Shown: piece after piece, positions 36,099 to 46,711 of the stretch
How the letters are laid out: every line of letters starts with the position of its first letter
Position numbering within the stretch: position 1 is the first letter of the stretch
Assembly (NCBI GenBank): GCA_963556145.1
Contig: OY744467.1
Span: 1,054,001 to 1,118,000, forward strand
Source: Hygrocybe punicea
Lineage: Eukaryota > Basidiomycota > Agaricomycetes > Agaricales > Hygrophoraceae
DNA length: 64,000 nucleotides
Reading direction: 5' to 3'
Program-made: the position numbers and the translations under genes
Notes under the pieces: generated by a model
Told to the model about the DNA's origin: nothing
What the model saw: only the letters and a program-made list of their open reading frames with translations
Database searches by the model: none

Positions 36099-39000
36099 CT
36101 AGGGAACAACCTCCTCATCACGAGTCGCGTCTGGGTCAGCCTCCTGGCCAATCCTCTCTGGATCCAAACTAGGCTCATCGGTGTCGGTGCTGCGCGGTCG
36201 AATGCTCTCGGCATGCACCAACCTGGTGCCTGCCCTGGGCTCGAAGGTTCGAAGTCGGCGGGCGTTGAAGGTACCTGGTAGGGCAATGCCCTCCAGGGTT
36301 TCCAGGGAGTAGGAATTGCGTATTCGGGCTACGATGCGGCGGGGCACGGACCAGCGTGGTAGTAGTTTGCGTTCACTAGAGTAGACATTGATCAGGTCAC
36401 TGCGATATACTTGTACTAGCTGGCCAGATTTAAATATAACTTCTCTGGGGGCGTGTTGGAGGACCCTGGTGTCGAAAATTGCCTTGCAGTTTGCTGCGTG
36501 GTCCACGGCGCAAGCGTGACCGTCTAACCGCTGTTGCTCCGCGTAAGCGAGGTGAATTGCTATTGCAGTGTCTGTGGGTAGTGGGGTGGCTTCGGGGTCG
36601 TCTGGGGCTCGGGAGTTCACTGCTAAACCGAATAGTAACTCATTCGGGGAAAATTTTAGTGATGGAAGGATTCTATCAGATAAAGCTTTCACCGCAGCAT
36701 CCAAATGTTGGGGCCAATTTTTTGGGATGTCGTTGACGGCCATTAGCTCATACTCATCCTCTCCGAGTCCGGGAGCGCACAGTCGTTTAAGGGTGTTCAG
36801 GAGTATCTTGTTTGATCCTTCTATGAGTCCGTTGATCCAGGGGGAGTACGCAGCTACGACATGGTGTTTAGTTCGGACACTAGCACAGTAGTTTCGCACC
36901 ACGTCGCAGTCAAAGTGGGAACCTCCGTCGGTCATGAATACCGTGGGTGCGACGAATGCATTGCTGATTCGTTCCAAGCTTTCCACGGTGGCTTTTCCCG
37001 TGGCGGATTTGATCTTGAACGCGAATAGTTTCCTGGAGAATACGTCAGCGTAGAGGCCTATCTTTGTGTACCCACCCTTTCCCGTCGGCATAGAGGTGTA
37101 GTCGCCTACGAGCAGCTCGAAAGGCTGGCTCCTGACGATTGGTCGGAGTAGGGCGTGGACGTGGGTGGTCCCGAAGTTCTTGCACCGCCCGCACTGGCGT
37201 ATCGCCGTTGTTATTGATGCGTCGAGGAATGGGGTGCATATTTTGTCCAACAGCTGCATTTTGATTAAGTCGCGTCCCATGTGGGTTTTGTCGTGCTCCA
37301 ATTTGGCGAGCGCCGTCGCCTCCGCTTTGGTGACGCACTCTCGGCGTGGTGTGGCCCTCGCGGGTGTGGGATTGCCCAGCTTCCACAGGCGTCCCTCCTC
37401 GATGAAGAAGTCTCTTGCTCGGTGGGTCGCGCGTCGTTTGTCACGCTCAGATGGGTTGTCGGGGTTGTCGAGTAAGGCATCTATGATCTCGACGAACACG
37501 AGTTCGTCTTGGAAGCGGTTGCGTAGCGATTGGTGGGTGTCAGGGGTGGCATCAGTTAACGTGAAGAGGTCGTAGGCGAGGCCGCGTGAGACCTCCCAGT
37601 CTGGTGAAACAGACCAGCTGCTCCCGTCCCCCGGTATCCTCGGGAGCTCTTCGTCTTTGCGGCTGAGTGCATCGCCCACGAGGTTCACTCTGCCCGGAAT
37701 GTGGCGGACGTCGGTTATCTGGTGGGCTAGCACCCCGTCTCTCCAGCGTGCGTGGGTAGCGTTAAGGTCAGTGCTGTTTAGAACGTCACGCAGGGCCTGG
37801 CAATCCGTCTCCAGTTCGACAGGGAACCCCCAAATGATGTTGTCAAATTTGTCCAGCGCAAACTTGAGGGCCGCAAATTCGAGCAGGAATGGCTTGTAGC
37901 GTTCTTCAGCGGTGGAGGTGCGTTTAGAGGCGTATGCGATGGGGTGTAGGCTTGTTATTACTTTGCCACCGGGTCGTGTTACGCTCATCCTCTGGGAGAG
38001 GACTGCTCCGAAACCCTCTTTGCAGCCGTCCGTCGTGACGATGAAGGGTGTTCCGTCAAACCGCGGCGCTGAGAGAACTGGGTTAGTGGTGAGGACTGTC
38101 TTCAAGTCGAGAAAACACTTCTTGTGTTTTTCGGTCCATCTATTGGCAAGCTTGACGCCTCTCAGCGCTGCGCGATATGCTGATTTCCCAGCGTTTTTCG
38201 GTATGTCGGCGGAGCGTAGGAGGTCGGACAGTGGCTGCGCGAGCTTGGCGTAGCCCTGAATGAGATCTCTGAAGTATCCCGTTAAGCCGAGGAAGCTGGA
38301 GAGGGCGAGAAGGTCCGGTGGTGCCCTCCAATCGACCACGGCGGTGACTTTGGTCTCGTCAGCTTGGACACCGTCGGGTCCGACTTTGGATCCTGCAAAT
38401 ATAATTTCTGTCATGAAGAATTTTGACTTTTTCGCTGATAGGGATAGGCCTGTCTCGCGGACCCTTTGAAAGAAGCGCCGTGTGCACTCTAGCATCTCGT
38501 CGAAGTCATCCCCAGCTGTTCCGCCATCGTCCACAAAAAGTTCGAGCTGCAAAGTTGTGAGTATGTCTCCGAGGGCCTGGGCTGTGGTGTGTGCAAAGGT
38601 TGAGGGGGCGCCGGTGAGGCCGAAGGGCATCCGTTTTTGTGTGAAGAAGCCGCGACCTTCGATGTAGAATGCTAAATATGGCCTGCTTTCCTGAGGGATG
38701 ACGACTGCGTAGAAGCCTGACGCGAAGTCGAAGCCATGCACCCACCTGTGTCCGCTTAGGCGTTGCTGTTTTGCGCGGATGTCGCCCTGCGGCATCGGAA
38801 ACACTTCCGTTACATTGTTTAGTGCTTTGTAGTTTTGGCAGAACCGCCACTTCGCGGGTTTTGTGGTTTCCGGGGGTGGTGTTTCGGGTGGCTGTCGTGG
38901 TTCTAGGTCGTGCGGTGGTGGGAATCCGTGGGCGGCGCATTCCTCATTGACCCGGTACTGCAGTTCCTCCATTGGGAGTCCTGGGCCATCGTGGGCTTTG

Positions 39001-40484
39001 TGTCCCAGGGCGATGGGTGAGGCGCATTTCACGTCCTCCGGTCGTATTGGTTCTATGATGTCGGCGGCCAACAACTCGTCTATGGTTTTGTTGAGGAACT
39101 CGCGTTGTGCTACGTTGAACTGCCGTTGTCGAGGTACCCGTTTTGGGAACACTGTGTTGGGAGGTATGTGTATTCGGTGTTCAGCGCCGGGGACAGGGCT
39201 CACCTCGCTCACGGATAGAGCGAAACAGTCCGCGAACTCGCGAAGCAGGTCTTCCGTTTGTGTTCGTTGGGTGGGGGTGAGGTCGTGTCCGAGTTTAACG
39301 TTGGCCAGTACTGCTTCGACGCGCTCTTTCTTGAATGGGTGAGTTTTCCTGGTGAAGATTGATTTATCTGCGTCCAAGTCGACCTCCGGTTGCATGTCTC
39401 CGATGTTGTCGTCGTCCTGTTGGCAGTGTTCCTGGGTAGTATAGATCGGTTGGCTTGGTACTGGCTTGGGCGGGCGTTCGGGCGTCGTGTGGGTTGTGGG
39501 CTGTGGCGGTGCGTGGTCAAACGAGGTGGTTCTTCTGCGTCGGTCGCGGCGTCCCTTGCGGCGGCTCGTCCGTTCCTGAGTTTTCTCAACGCCGTCTATG
39601 TCACATTCGAGCTGTGCGGTTCTCGATGGGCCAGCCGGGTGTCTCGGCATGCGGTATCCTTGGAGTTCGGGTGGTAGGTATGCGGACCTGTTGTTTGCCC
39701 GATCGAGCGTTTCGCCCAGGATCGTATCCTCGAGTCTGGCGAGCGGAGCGAACGCGTTGCGGGAACGGGTATGTGTTTTTCCTTCTTTACTGGGCGGTTC
39801 GTCGTTCACTAGGCTGGTGGGTATTTGTGGGTATCCGTGTTCGCGGCGCCAAGATAGGCCGACCCCTGCGGCGATTGGTCTCGGTGTTAGGGCTGCTGCT
39901 TGAAGGGTGTCGCTTAGTGTCGTTGTAGCTGGGTGGGTTTGGGGTGGTTGGGGGTCATCGTTGGTGTTGTTGTCGTTTAGTATCTTCTTCCAGCCACCGT
40001 TGTGTGGTACGCTCAGCGTGTCGTCTTCGTAGTTGTGGATGGCCCTATATTGCTGGAGCAACGGCTTCCCAAATAGGAGTGACCAATTGCCTCCGCTTGG
40101 GAATACCTCGAATGTAGCACGTCTGTGCAGTCCGTCGAGGTCTACGTCGCCGGTCCATTGGCCCTGCGATGGTATTTTGGCTCCATTCGCCATACGTAGC
40201 GTCATGCGCGATGGGAACAGTGCGCCGAGCCGCTCTCTGTACTTTTTGTATGTTGACGTGCACATGGAGTTTACCATGGCCCCGTCGTCGAACAGACTGT
40301 TTATTCTGTAAGGAATTCCTTGTGGGCCTCGGAGGCTTATTGGGTGGATGAATGGTTTCGCTGGTAGAGCGTCTCTCTCAATCACATACGGGTCAATGGT
40401 CTCGTGTTTGGGTATATGGTACACGGTGTTCGTACTGACTAGGGGGTCTGTGTCCGTATGCGCAGTTGTATTGAGGGGGCTCAT
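36099..40484 (-). CDS. pol: Ty3 Pol polyprotein (PR-RT-RNase H-integrase)
   Basis: 1461 codons from the first ATG; the same frame stays open upstream through the end of gag, so it is probably made by frameshift. The protease has DDGAMVNSM at about residues 66-74. Reverse transcriptase has FDFASGFYAVVIPQ, RMPFGLTGAPSTF and the active site FVDD at about 650-653. RNase H has FIVTTDGCKEGFGAVLSQR at about 770. Integrase has a zinc-binding H..C region (HDKTHMGRD, CGRCKNFG) and the catalytic core LLVGDYTSM, VFMTDGGSHF and INGLIEGSNK. The C-terminal segment GQLVQVYRSD is an SH3-like tail; no chromodomain is evident. All catalytic residues that I can check are present. The protein replicates the element through an RNA intermediate. 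Confidence 0.95.
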   Translation of the reverse strand: MSPLNTTAHTDTDPLVSTNTVYHIPKHETIDPYVIERDALPAKPFIHPISLRGPQGIPYRINSLFDDGAMVNSMCTSTYKKYRERLGALFPSRMTLRMANGAKIPSQGQWTGDVDLDGLHRRATFEVFPSGGNWSLLFGKPLLQQYRAIHNYEDDTLSVPHNGGWKKILNDNNTNDDPQPPQTHPATTTLSDTLQAAALTPRPIAAGVGLSWRREHGYPQIPTSLVNDEPPSKEGKTHTRSRNAFAPLARLEDTILGETLDRANNRSAYLPPELQGYRMPRHPAGPSRTAQLECDIDGVEKTQERTSRRKGRRDRRRRTTSFDHAPPQPTTHTTPERPPKPVPSQPIYTTQEHCQQDDDNIGDMQPEVDLDADKSIFTRKTHPFKKERVEAVLANVKLGHDLTPTQRTQTEDLLREFADCFALSVSEVSPVPGAEHRIHIPPNTVFPKRVPRQRQFNVAQREFLNKTIDELLAADIIEPIRPEDVKCASPIALGHKAHDGPGLPMEELQYRVNEECAAHGFPPPHDLEPRQPPETPPPETTKPAKWRFCQNYKALNNVTEVFPMPQGDIRAKQQRLSGHRWVHGFDFASGFYAVVIPQESRPYLAFYIEGRGFFTQKRMPFGLTGAPSTFAHTTAQALGDILTTLQLELFVDDGGTAGDDFDEMLECTRRFFQRVRETGLSLSAKKSKFFMTEIIFAGSKVGPDGVQADETKVTAVVDWRAPPDLLALSSFLGLTGYFRDLIQGYAKLAQPLSDLLRSADIPKNAGKSAYRAALRGVKLANRWTEKHKKCFLDLKTVLTTNPVLSAPRFDGTPFIVTTDGCKEGFGAVLSQRMSVTRPGGKVITSLHPIAYASKRTSTAEERYKPFLLEFAALKFALDKFDNIIWGFPVELETDCQALRDVLNSTDLNATHARWRDGVLAHQITDVRHIPGRVNLVGDALSRKDEELPRIPGDGSSWSVSPDWEVSRGLAYDLFTLTDATPDTHQSLRNRFQDELVFVEIIDALLDNPDNPSERDKRRATHRARDFFIEEGRLWKLGNPTPARATPRRECVTKAEATALAKLEHDKTHMGRDLIKMQLLDKICTPFLDASITTAIRQCGRCKNFGTTHVHALLRPIVRSQPFELLVGDYTSMPTGKGGYTKIGLYADVFSRKLFAFKIKSATGKATVESLERISNAFVAPTVFMTDGGSHFDCDVVRNYCASVRTKHHVVAAYSPWINGLIEGSNKILLNTLKRLCAPGLGEDEYELMAVNDIPKNWPQHLDAAVKALSDRILPSLKFSPNELLFGLAVNSRAPDDPEATPLPTDTAIAIHLAYAEQQRLDGHACAVDHAANCKAIFDTRVLQHAPREVIFKSGQLVQVYRSDLINVYSSERKLLPRWSVPRRIVARIRNSYSLETLEGIALPGTFNARRLRTFEPRAGTRLVHAESIRPRSTDTDEPSLDPERIGQEADPDATRDEEVVP

Positions 40485-40567
40485 CCGTGTGTCCCCGACC
40501 CATCCCGTACTTTGGTCGGGGACCTGCGTGTCCGCCTGGTGATTTTGTTGGGCCGCCCGACTTTCGT

Positions 40568-41911
40568 CTATGCGGACGGCCCTTCGCCATTTCCCTGGCC
40601 GTCGTCGAGCTCGTTCGGGTAGTTGTAGGTTCTGTACGGTTGCTCGTAATTGTCGTATCCATAGTGGTGATCGTGATATCCGTGGCCGACGAAGTTTACG
40701 TTTTGGGTGAGGTAACGTTCCTTTGCTGCTTCACGGCTTATGCGACTGGCGACGCGGCGCCATGTTCGTTCCTGATCGGGGATTGGGATACGGGGGCAAT
40801 CGGGGTCCCCGGTTCGGTGACCTGCTCTGCCACAGTCCCAGCACTCGCGCGATCCGAGAGGTGCTGTTCCGGGTGTTAATGGGAATGGGTGGAGCTCGTC
40901 GGGACGGCCGTTGGGGTTTGCGCGGTTCCATGCGATTACTTGTGTGTTATATGCAGCGTGGCTGGCTTCGGTGTCGGGGTGGTGCGGGAGGTTGATGTTT
41001 CGTAAGTCGTGGTGCCTTGTGGCGAAGGGGCGGTCTGCGGTGCTAGTTGTGAACGGAGGGCCGGGCGTTTGTCTTCCCATGCCTAGGGCTCCTAGGCCCG
41101 TGCCTCTGTAGGGTCGAATGGTAGATCCCCTTCCTCCGAACAGGTTCCCGCGGCCGCCTGCGTCTCCTCCAAAGGGGTCGAACGTGGGGGCTCGTGTAGC
41201 GTGTGGTTGGAAGCTTTGGGGGCTGGTGTATGGTCGGGGACCTGCGTTTGAGTGGATGTGGGTGCTGGCGAACGAGTCGCAGAGGGTCTTGGTTGGTGAG
41301 TTCCCTACTCGTGCTAGTCTGGCGGTCTCCTCATTTCTTTTGTGTTTGTCTACCGTCTCCTGGAGGTAGATGACGTCGATGGTGCGTACCGTTTCCGCGA
41401 GCTCTTTGTAGTCCGCACGGGGTTTGTCTCGAATGAGGTCGCGAATGGGTTCCGGTAGTGCGTCGAACACGTCCTGTAACAAGAGTCCTCCTTTGTCCTC
41501 TGCATCGCGTACTTTTGCCGCTAACCCGTTTGCCCATTTTACGTGGGTCCATACGTCTTTTGATCCTGTTGTTTTTGTTTTTGTACCTAATTCTCCCGCT
41601 GTAATGGTCCAGTCTTTAAGGGCTCGGACTTGTTCGAGTTTGGAGGGTTTGGGCACGGCGTTTTTGGGCCACTCCTTGTCGAACGCTTCGACGAGTTTGT
41701 CCCAGTCCTTTTTGGTGTCGTCCGGTAGTTCGTCGTACCATAGATCAGCGGTTCCTCCGTAGTCGAGATTATTGCGGAAGCATTCGATCTTCTTTTTATC
41801 TGTGTTGTACTCTTTGTCTTCGATTTTGATATTGATTTCGCGAAGGAACTGGCCCGGTGCCGTTTTTTCATCGGGGCCGCCGTCCCAGCGCAGGGCTCTG
41901 GACTCGGTCAT
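40568..41911 (-). CDS. gag: Ty3 Gag (capsid/nucleocapsid)
   Basis: 447 aa, forming the particle that packages the element RNA. The N-terminal two thirds look like a capsid domain (AFDKEWPKN, DVFDALPEPIRDLI). A single zinc knuckle lies near residue 360 (CWDCGRAGHRTGDPDC), with six rather than the usual four residues before the last Cys. The tail is Asn/Tyr/Gly-rich. It ends 84 nt before the first Pol ATG, in a different frame. Confidence 0.92.
   Translation of the reverse strand: MTESRALRWDGGPDEKTAPGQFLREINIKIEDKEYNTDKKKIECFRNNLDYGGTADLWYDELPDDTKKDWDKLVEAFDKEWPKNAVPKPSKLEQVRALKDWTITAGELGTKTKTTGSKDVWTHVKWANGLAAKVRDAEDKGGLLLQDVFDALPEPIRDLIRDKPRADYKELAETVRTIDVIYLQETVDKHKRNEETARLARVGNSPTKTLCDSFASTHIHSNAGPRPYTSPQSFQPHATRAPTFDPFGGDAGGRGNLFGGRGSTIRPYRGTGLGALGMGRQTPGPPFTTSTADRPFATRHHDLRNINLPHHPDTEASHAAYNTQVIAWNRANPNGRPDELHPFPLTPGTAPLGSRECWDCGRAGHRTGDPDCPRIPIPDQERTWRRVASRISREAAKERYLTQNVNFVGHGYHDHHYGYDNYEQPYRTYNYPNELDDGQGNGEGPSA
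40589..40595 (-). promoter_or_regulatory. Candidate -1 ribosomal frameshift site between Gag and Pol
   Basis: On the minus strand the gag codons read CAG GGA AAT, giving the zero-frame heptamer G GGA AAT (X XXY YYZ). It lies seven codons before the gag stop. The pol frame is exactly -1 relative to gag and is open across this point. A downstream stimulatory structure was not assessed. Confidence 0.75.
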
Positions 41912-42317
41912 GGTGATTCGGCGGTTTTGTACTGGCGTTGGGTTGTTTTGGATGTCGGGTAGTTGTGGTGCTGGTGATGTTGGTGGTGTGTTCGGTTGAC
42001 TTTGCTCTGGGGTTCTTGGGTTACTAGAGGGATCTGTGACGGACGATTCGGAAGATGTTGTTGTCGATGGTGAGCTTGGTTGGGATGGAGTGTATCGGCC
42101 GCGGTTGTCTCTGAGTCGGGTTAACGTTTTTCGTTGGTTTTGTGCGGAGCGGTATGGGTGTAGTGAAGACGTCGTGGGGAAATTGGAGGCTGGTGAGGGT
42201 GTTTTGTACTGTACTAGTATCGGTTCTAGTTCCTGGTTCTTTGTTCGTAGTTCTTTGCTCGGGTTCTGAAACGTCTCGCACTGGTACTGGTTTTGGTTCT
42301 GGGTACGTGTTTGGCTA

Positions 42318-42343
42318 GGGTTCGAATGTCGCTCTCATCACCA
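42318..42343 (-). other. Primer-binding site of the Ty3 element
   Basis: Three bases inside the 5' LTR the minus strand reads TGGTGATGAGAGCG. The complement has the T-loop sequence TTCGAAT and ends in CCA, as in the 3' end of a tRNA, so the primer is probably a tRNA 3' end. Which tRNA is not identified. Confidence 0.7.
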
Positions 42344-42346
42344 CGT

Positions 42347-42502
42347 TGGAGTGGTACCGAGGACGCTCAAGGGATCACTACGGAATCGGGGTCTGGATGG
42401 GATGATGGAATGGGACGACTCTCGCTACAACAGGAAATGACTACATAAGGAGATCCAACCGTGGGACCTGGGTCACGTGATGGCCCAGGTACAACTACTA
42501 CA
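42347..42502 (-). repeat. 5' LTR of the Ty3 element
   Basis: 156 bp, no difference seen from the other LTR. It holds the promoter of the element. Confidence 0.95.
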
Positions 42503-42622
42503 ACGGTTCGACGCTGTCTGGGTCCAGGTTTGGCCATGCGCCAAACCAGACCCAAAGTTCAGTTCGCGGTTCCGCCAAAAAGGGTCAGAACCGGACTGAA
42601 CTGAACTTCGGCAAGTCTCTTG

Positions 42623-43234
42623 TTTGGTATGAAACCTTGTGAATGTGGTGAATATATATTTTTATGGGTCATAGGTATAATGTGGAGCCACCATGTCATA
42701 TCCTTGACCTGGTGGTGTTGGGCACATCACTGCCCTCCCAGTTACCTCATGAGTGCAGCACCAACATCTATTGATGTGGACACACATTTTTTGAGAGGTG
42801 GGATGGGCACTGGACTTCCTGATCTTGGTGTGGTTCTCTATTTTTGGCATGGTGTTGGTTGCCACCTACTTGCCCTAATTTCCTGTCACCCAGTCACTGA
42901 CAGCATTTGTTCATCCTGTTGGTGTGTTGAATGTCAGTGTTGTTGTGCATTGGTAGGTGTTGGCATGTCATGGTTGCTGTAAGGGTGGTTCCCTTGCATG
43001 TTGACACTGACTGTGAGTGTGGGTGTTGGCATGCTTTGTGTGCTGCCACTGTCATCATTTGCATAGTCAGTAACATTACTAACATAGACAAAATGTATAA
43101 AAATGCCTAAAAAAACACACCTAATGCAGCCAGGGGTCAACTCCTGGCTGTTTTTCCCCTTGTCTCGTATTTATCATTGTTGTTGTTGTATTTGCATTGT
43201 TGCTGTGTTTGTTGTGTTTGAAGTGAACCTTGTA
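42623..43234. other. Intergenic with a tripartite palindrome
   Basis: No gene seen. It contains tripartite palindrome copy 8 and then AT/GT-rich sequence leading to the fold-back element. Confidence 0.45.
42745..42796. repeat. Tripartite palindrome, copy 8
   Basis: CCTCATGA, 15 bp, CTATTG, 15 bp, then TTTTGAGA (weak right arm). The geometry is kept. Confidence 0.65.
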
Positions 43235-44111
43235 TTATTGCTATTTTCATATATAATGACATTTTGAAAAACAAATCTTTTAAAGAAGGAGGTCCTAGTA
43301 AAATGATAACTTGTGAAATACTGCACCAAATTACATAGTCTGAGAGGGATAGGGTGTCTATGTTCTAAGGGCCATCTTCCCCTCTATTTACAATTTCAAA
43401 ATATGTGTTATATAAAAGGTTATAGGTGAATTGTTGATTTGAGTCATTGCAACTTGTACAAAGAATATCGTTCCAAGAAATGCTTGGATTGACATGGTTG
43501 TAGAGAGAAAGTTGTTCTATTTTTCAAGGGCTACAAAGGCCCATACTGCATTTTTCTGTACTTTGAAATTTTGAGGGAGAATTACACAAAAACAACCTCT
43601 GTATAAATAACATTACAATAATCTGCCAATGTCCAAAATACAAGAAAACGCGGTATGGGCCCTTGTAGCCCGTGAAAAATAGAACAACTTTCTCTCTACA
43701 ACCATGTCAATCCAAGCATTTCTTGGAAAGATATTCATTGTACAAGTTGCAATGACTCAAATCAACAAATCACCTATAACTCTCTATCTGAATTTAAAGT
43801 TTACTTTATTGTAGTCTAATCATGCCCAACGTTACGGTTCAAGACTCGTACGGACTGCACTCGCCCTCTGCAATCGAGAGCCCTTGCGCCTCTCCTTTCC
43901 TCGAGTTTCACCCCAGGGTTTCTACCCGCTTTCCCACGTCGCAGTTTCACTTCATTTTACTTATTTACTCTGGAGGAGACTTTGCTATCACCAACACTCT
44001 CGTCTCCTCCTGAGTATGTTCTTCTTCCTTTCTCTTCTTGATTCTCCTGATTCCTTGTAGACCCTAGTTTTTTGGTTTCTCGCAATTTAACTTCGTTACA
44101 TCATCATCTGA

Positions 44112-45317
44112 ATGCCTCAAAATGAGAACAACAACGAGGTACAAAGTCAAACCCAGGCGACGTCCTTTGACCTGGAAATGACCTTTGAGCCAACGGTTAG
44201 GGACATGTGTGTCAAGGTCACCGAGGATTACCGTGCAGGCAAGATTGACAAGCCCACGGCCATCCTGGAACTCACCTCCACGATACCTTTCAGAGCCATC
44301 CACAAAGACGATACCATTAATCGCCAGGCTTTCGGAGCCTATTGCCGGATGCTCGACAGCTATGACAACATACGAAAGGGCGGTTCCGACTGTTCAAACA
44401 CACTCAATCGACTTATCGACATCAGTTATGCCGAGGGAGACCAGGAGGCAGAACCCAGGGACAGCTGTGGGGAAGACAGCCTTGTGCTTACTCGACTGGT
44501 TAAACGTGGAGCCAGCAAGTCCCTCAACGATGCCGACGAGCAACCTAGTCCTACGAAACGGTGCATCGATATCGCTCTTTTCCCGTGGGTCATCCAAGAA
44601 TCTCTCCATCCATCGCTCCTCCGTCCATCCTTACACGAAACGCATACCCTTCTCGACAACTTCTCACGAGATATCAAACTCACCATCGCTTCCATTCTCA
44701 ACTCAGCTTCGTGCCCCCAGTTCCCTCAGTCTGAGTGGACCAGCCTCGTCTCCGGGTGGGCCGTCGACCTTGATCACGTCCTCTCCGGACTTTTCACCAC
44801 ATCCACTGGGAACTCACGCCAGGAACAGGTCGGTTCATTTGAAATCTCACTTGGGCCTTGGTCCCCTGCCAAAACCGTCACCTCCCATGGTGAATGGATC
44901 ACCGCTTGGGAACCAACCGTTGAGGCCACCGCCTTCATCTTCCCGCAGTGAGAATCCAAACTACGGCATTTTGGGCACTACATTTCTGGGCTCTTCGCTG
45001 CCCTTCCCGCAGATCAACACCAACATGTCATCTCTCTCAACAAAGGCATCCGCATCTGCGTCGCCCAACGCTGGGATATCCTCCTTACCGACGCACACGA
45101 ATTCGCGGATTTGCAACTCCACTGGATCCACTCTTGGGATAGACAACACGAATCTCGGCAAGCACCCGGAATCCCTGTGCAAACTTGACGCTGGGATGCA
45201 TGCCGCCGCTGGAATGACAACAAGTGCCCAAACTCCGCCAGCAAGGGCAATTACATCCACCATTGCTCCAAGTGCCATTCTACTGCACACAGGGCACCCA
45301 ACTGCCCACCTAAGTAA
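44112..45317 (+). pseudogene. DIRS-like ORF1 (Gag-like with zinc knuckles)
   Basis: The frame runs 402 codons including stop, with internal TGA codons at 44949 and 45187. The conserved core includes LFPWVIQESLHPSL, CPQFPQSEWTSLVSG, AVDLDHVLSGLF and HGEWITAWEPTVEATAFIFP. After the first TGA the chain continues RHFGHYISGLFAALP. The C-terminal zinc-binding part is CRRWNDNKCPN and CSKCHSTAHRAPNC, then TAA. By homology this is the nucleic-acid-binding structural protein of the element. Confidence 0.8.
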
Positions 45318-46231
45318 GCCTGACCCTTGGTCCCGATGGCCCAAATATGCTCGATACCTCATTTGGGACGAAGATGGACCGGAACGCCTTTTGGTCGCCC
45401 TTTCCAGTCTCCACGAGCCACCCGTGCCTGTGGTGCCCACGAACGAGCTTCAGAACACCGCTGCCGTTTCCACAATCCAAAACAATCCCAGACTTTTCAC
45501 CATCATCACTCCCATCCATGTTGATGTCTTCGCGAGTTATCTCGCCTTGCACCCCAATCGTCCCTTTGTGGACTCCGTCTGCAATGCCTTACGCACCGGC
45601 TTCTGGCCTTGGGCACGCACTTCTGACCTTGACTACCCGACGACCTGGGACGACTCGCATCGACCAATCTTGGACCCTTGCCACTGTGCCTTCCTGTTGG
45701 AACAACGTGACGCGGAGGTCGCACTCGGGCAGCTTTCGCCCCCCTTGGGCCATGACCTACTTCCCGGGATGTACAGCATGCCACTTGGGGTGATACTCAA
45801 GCCGCACTCTTCAAAGCTCCACATGGTCGTCGACCAGAGCGCTGAACCCTATTCGCAGAACTCCTTGATTCCCAAGGAGGACCGTTTCGTGCGAATGGAC
45901 AACTTACACCAACTTGGATCCACGTTGCGTCGTGTACATGCTGACCACCCCTCCCATTGTCTTGTCGTTTACAAGTCTGATATGTCACGTGCCTACCACC
46001 TGATGCTGATGGTGCTGCTGTGACAAATTCGCCAGGTAATGATGTTCGAGTCCGAACGCTTCATGAATTGTTGCAACCATTTTGGCAACGGTGCCGGTGG
46101 ACGCGTTTTTGGTTCCTTCGCCTGCCTCATCACCTGGATTGCTGTCTACATTCTCCTACTCCTGGACCTCTTCACTTATGTGGACAACAATTTTTCTTGG
46201 GAATTTGCTGATGAACTCGCATGGTACGGCC

Positions 46232-46602
46232 TAGTGTTGCCACGACTATAGCCGATGTTTTTTGAAAAATTGCCTTTTTAGGCTAGTAAAATTAGCTAAA
46301 ATTATGAAAATATTTGAGGAGATGGGCAAAGCCAAAAGCTGAGGGGTCACTTAAGGGTGCTAAGAATTTGGTGCTCAATTTTCAGAGTTATTCAAGGATA
46401 GCTGTTTGACTGTAGCTGACCAGACTCAACAGCTATGGTTGAATAACTCTGAAGATTGAGCACCAAATTCTTAGCACCCTTAAGTGACCCCTCAGCTTTT
46501 GGCTTTGCCCATCTCCTCAAATATTTTCATAATTTTAGCTAATTTTACTAGCCTAAAAAGGCAATTTTTCAAAAAACATCGGCTATAGTCGTGGCAACAC
46601 TA
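46232..46602. mobile_element. Palindromic hAT-type MITE in the DIRS-like element
   Basis: 371 bp, palindromic around 46417, starting TAGTGTTGCCACGACTATAG and ending with its complement. It is flanked by GTACGGCC (46224-46231) and, after an extra CTA, GTACAGCC (46606-46613): an 8-bp duplication with one mismatch. The TAGTGTTGCC end is that of elements B and C. Confidence 0.82.
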
Positions 46603-46711
46603 CTAGTACAGCCCGTACAACAAATACATGCCAACCAAACAGGTCCGCTTACTTGGTCTGTGGGATGACCTCGGCATTCTGCATGAGGAGAAGAAGCAGG
46701 AATGGGGGGAG

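Larger units (their letters stand above)
35909..42502 (-). mobile_element. Ty3 (Gypsy) LTR retrotransposon, apparently intact
   Basis: 6594 bp on the minus strand, inserted in element C with a 4-bp duplication ACGG (35905-35908 and 42503-42506). The 156-bp LTRs look identical base for base. Gag and Pol frames are uninterrupted; a primer-binding site, a polypurine tract and a gag-pol frameshift site are present. All this points to a recent insertion that may still be mobile. Confidence 0.95.
34875..42614. mobile_element. Non-autonomous hAT element C, split by a Ty3 element
   Basis: The left end TAGTGTTGCCGTAGTTC and right end GAACTTCGGCAA belong to the same family as element B, and an 8-bp duplication GTCTCTTG borders it (34867-34874 and 42615-42622). 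The last five bases expected at the right end (CACTA) are missing. Without the Ty3 insertion it is about 1.14 kb. It repeats the layout of element B: subterminal CCGAACC repeats, an intron-like unit at 35208-35254 (GTAAGT..TACTAATA..CACAG), a CAG/CAC repeat block, a tripartite palindrome and a terminal repeat. Confidence 0.9.

Noticed and set aside
39390..39928. Plus-strand frames opposite the Ty3 pol gene (up to 157 residues)
   Set aside because: Shadows of the intact minus-strand Pol frame; no recognisable domains.
42318..42346. A tRNA gene at the LTR junction
   Set aside because: Only the 3' third of a tRNA is present and it lies exactly at the primer-binding position.
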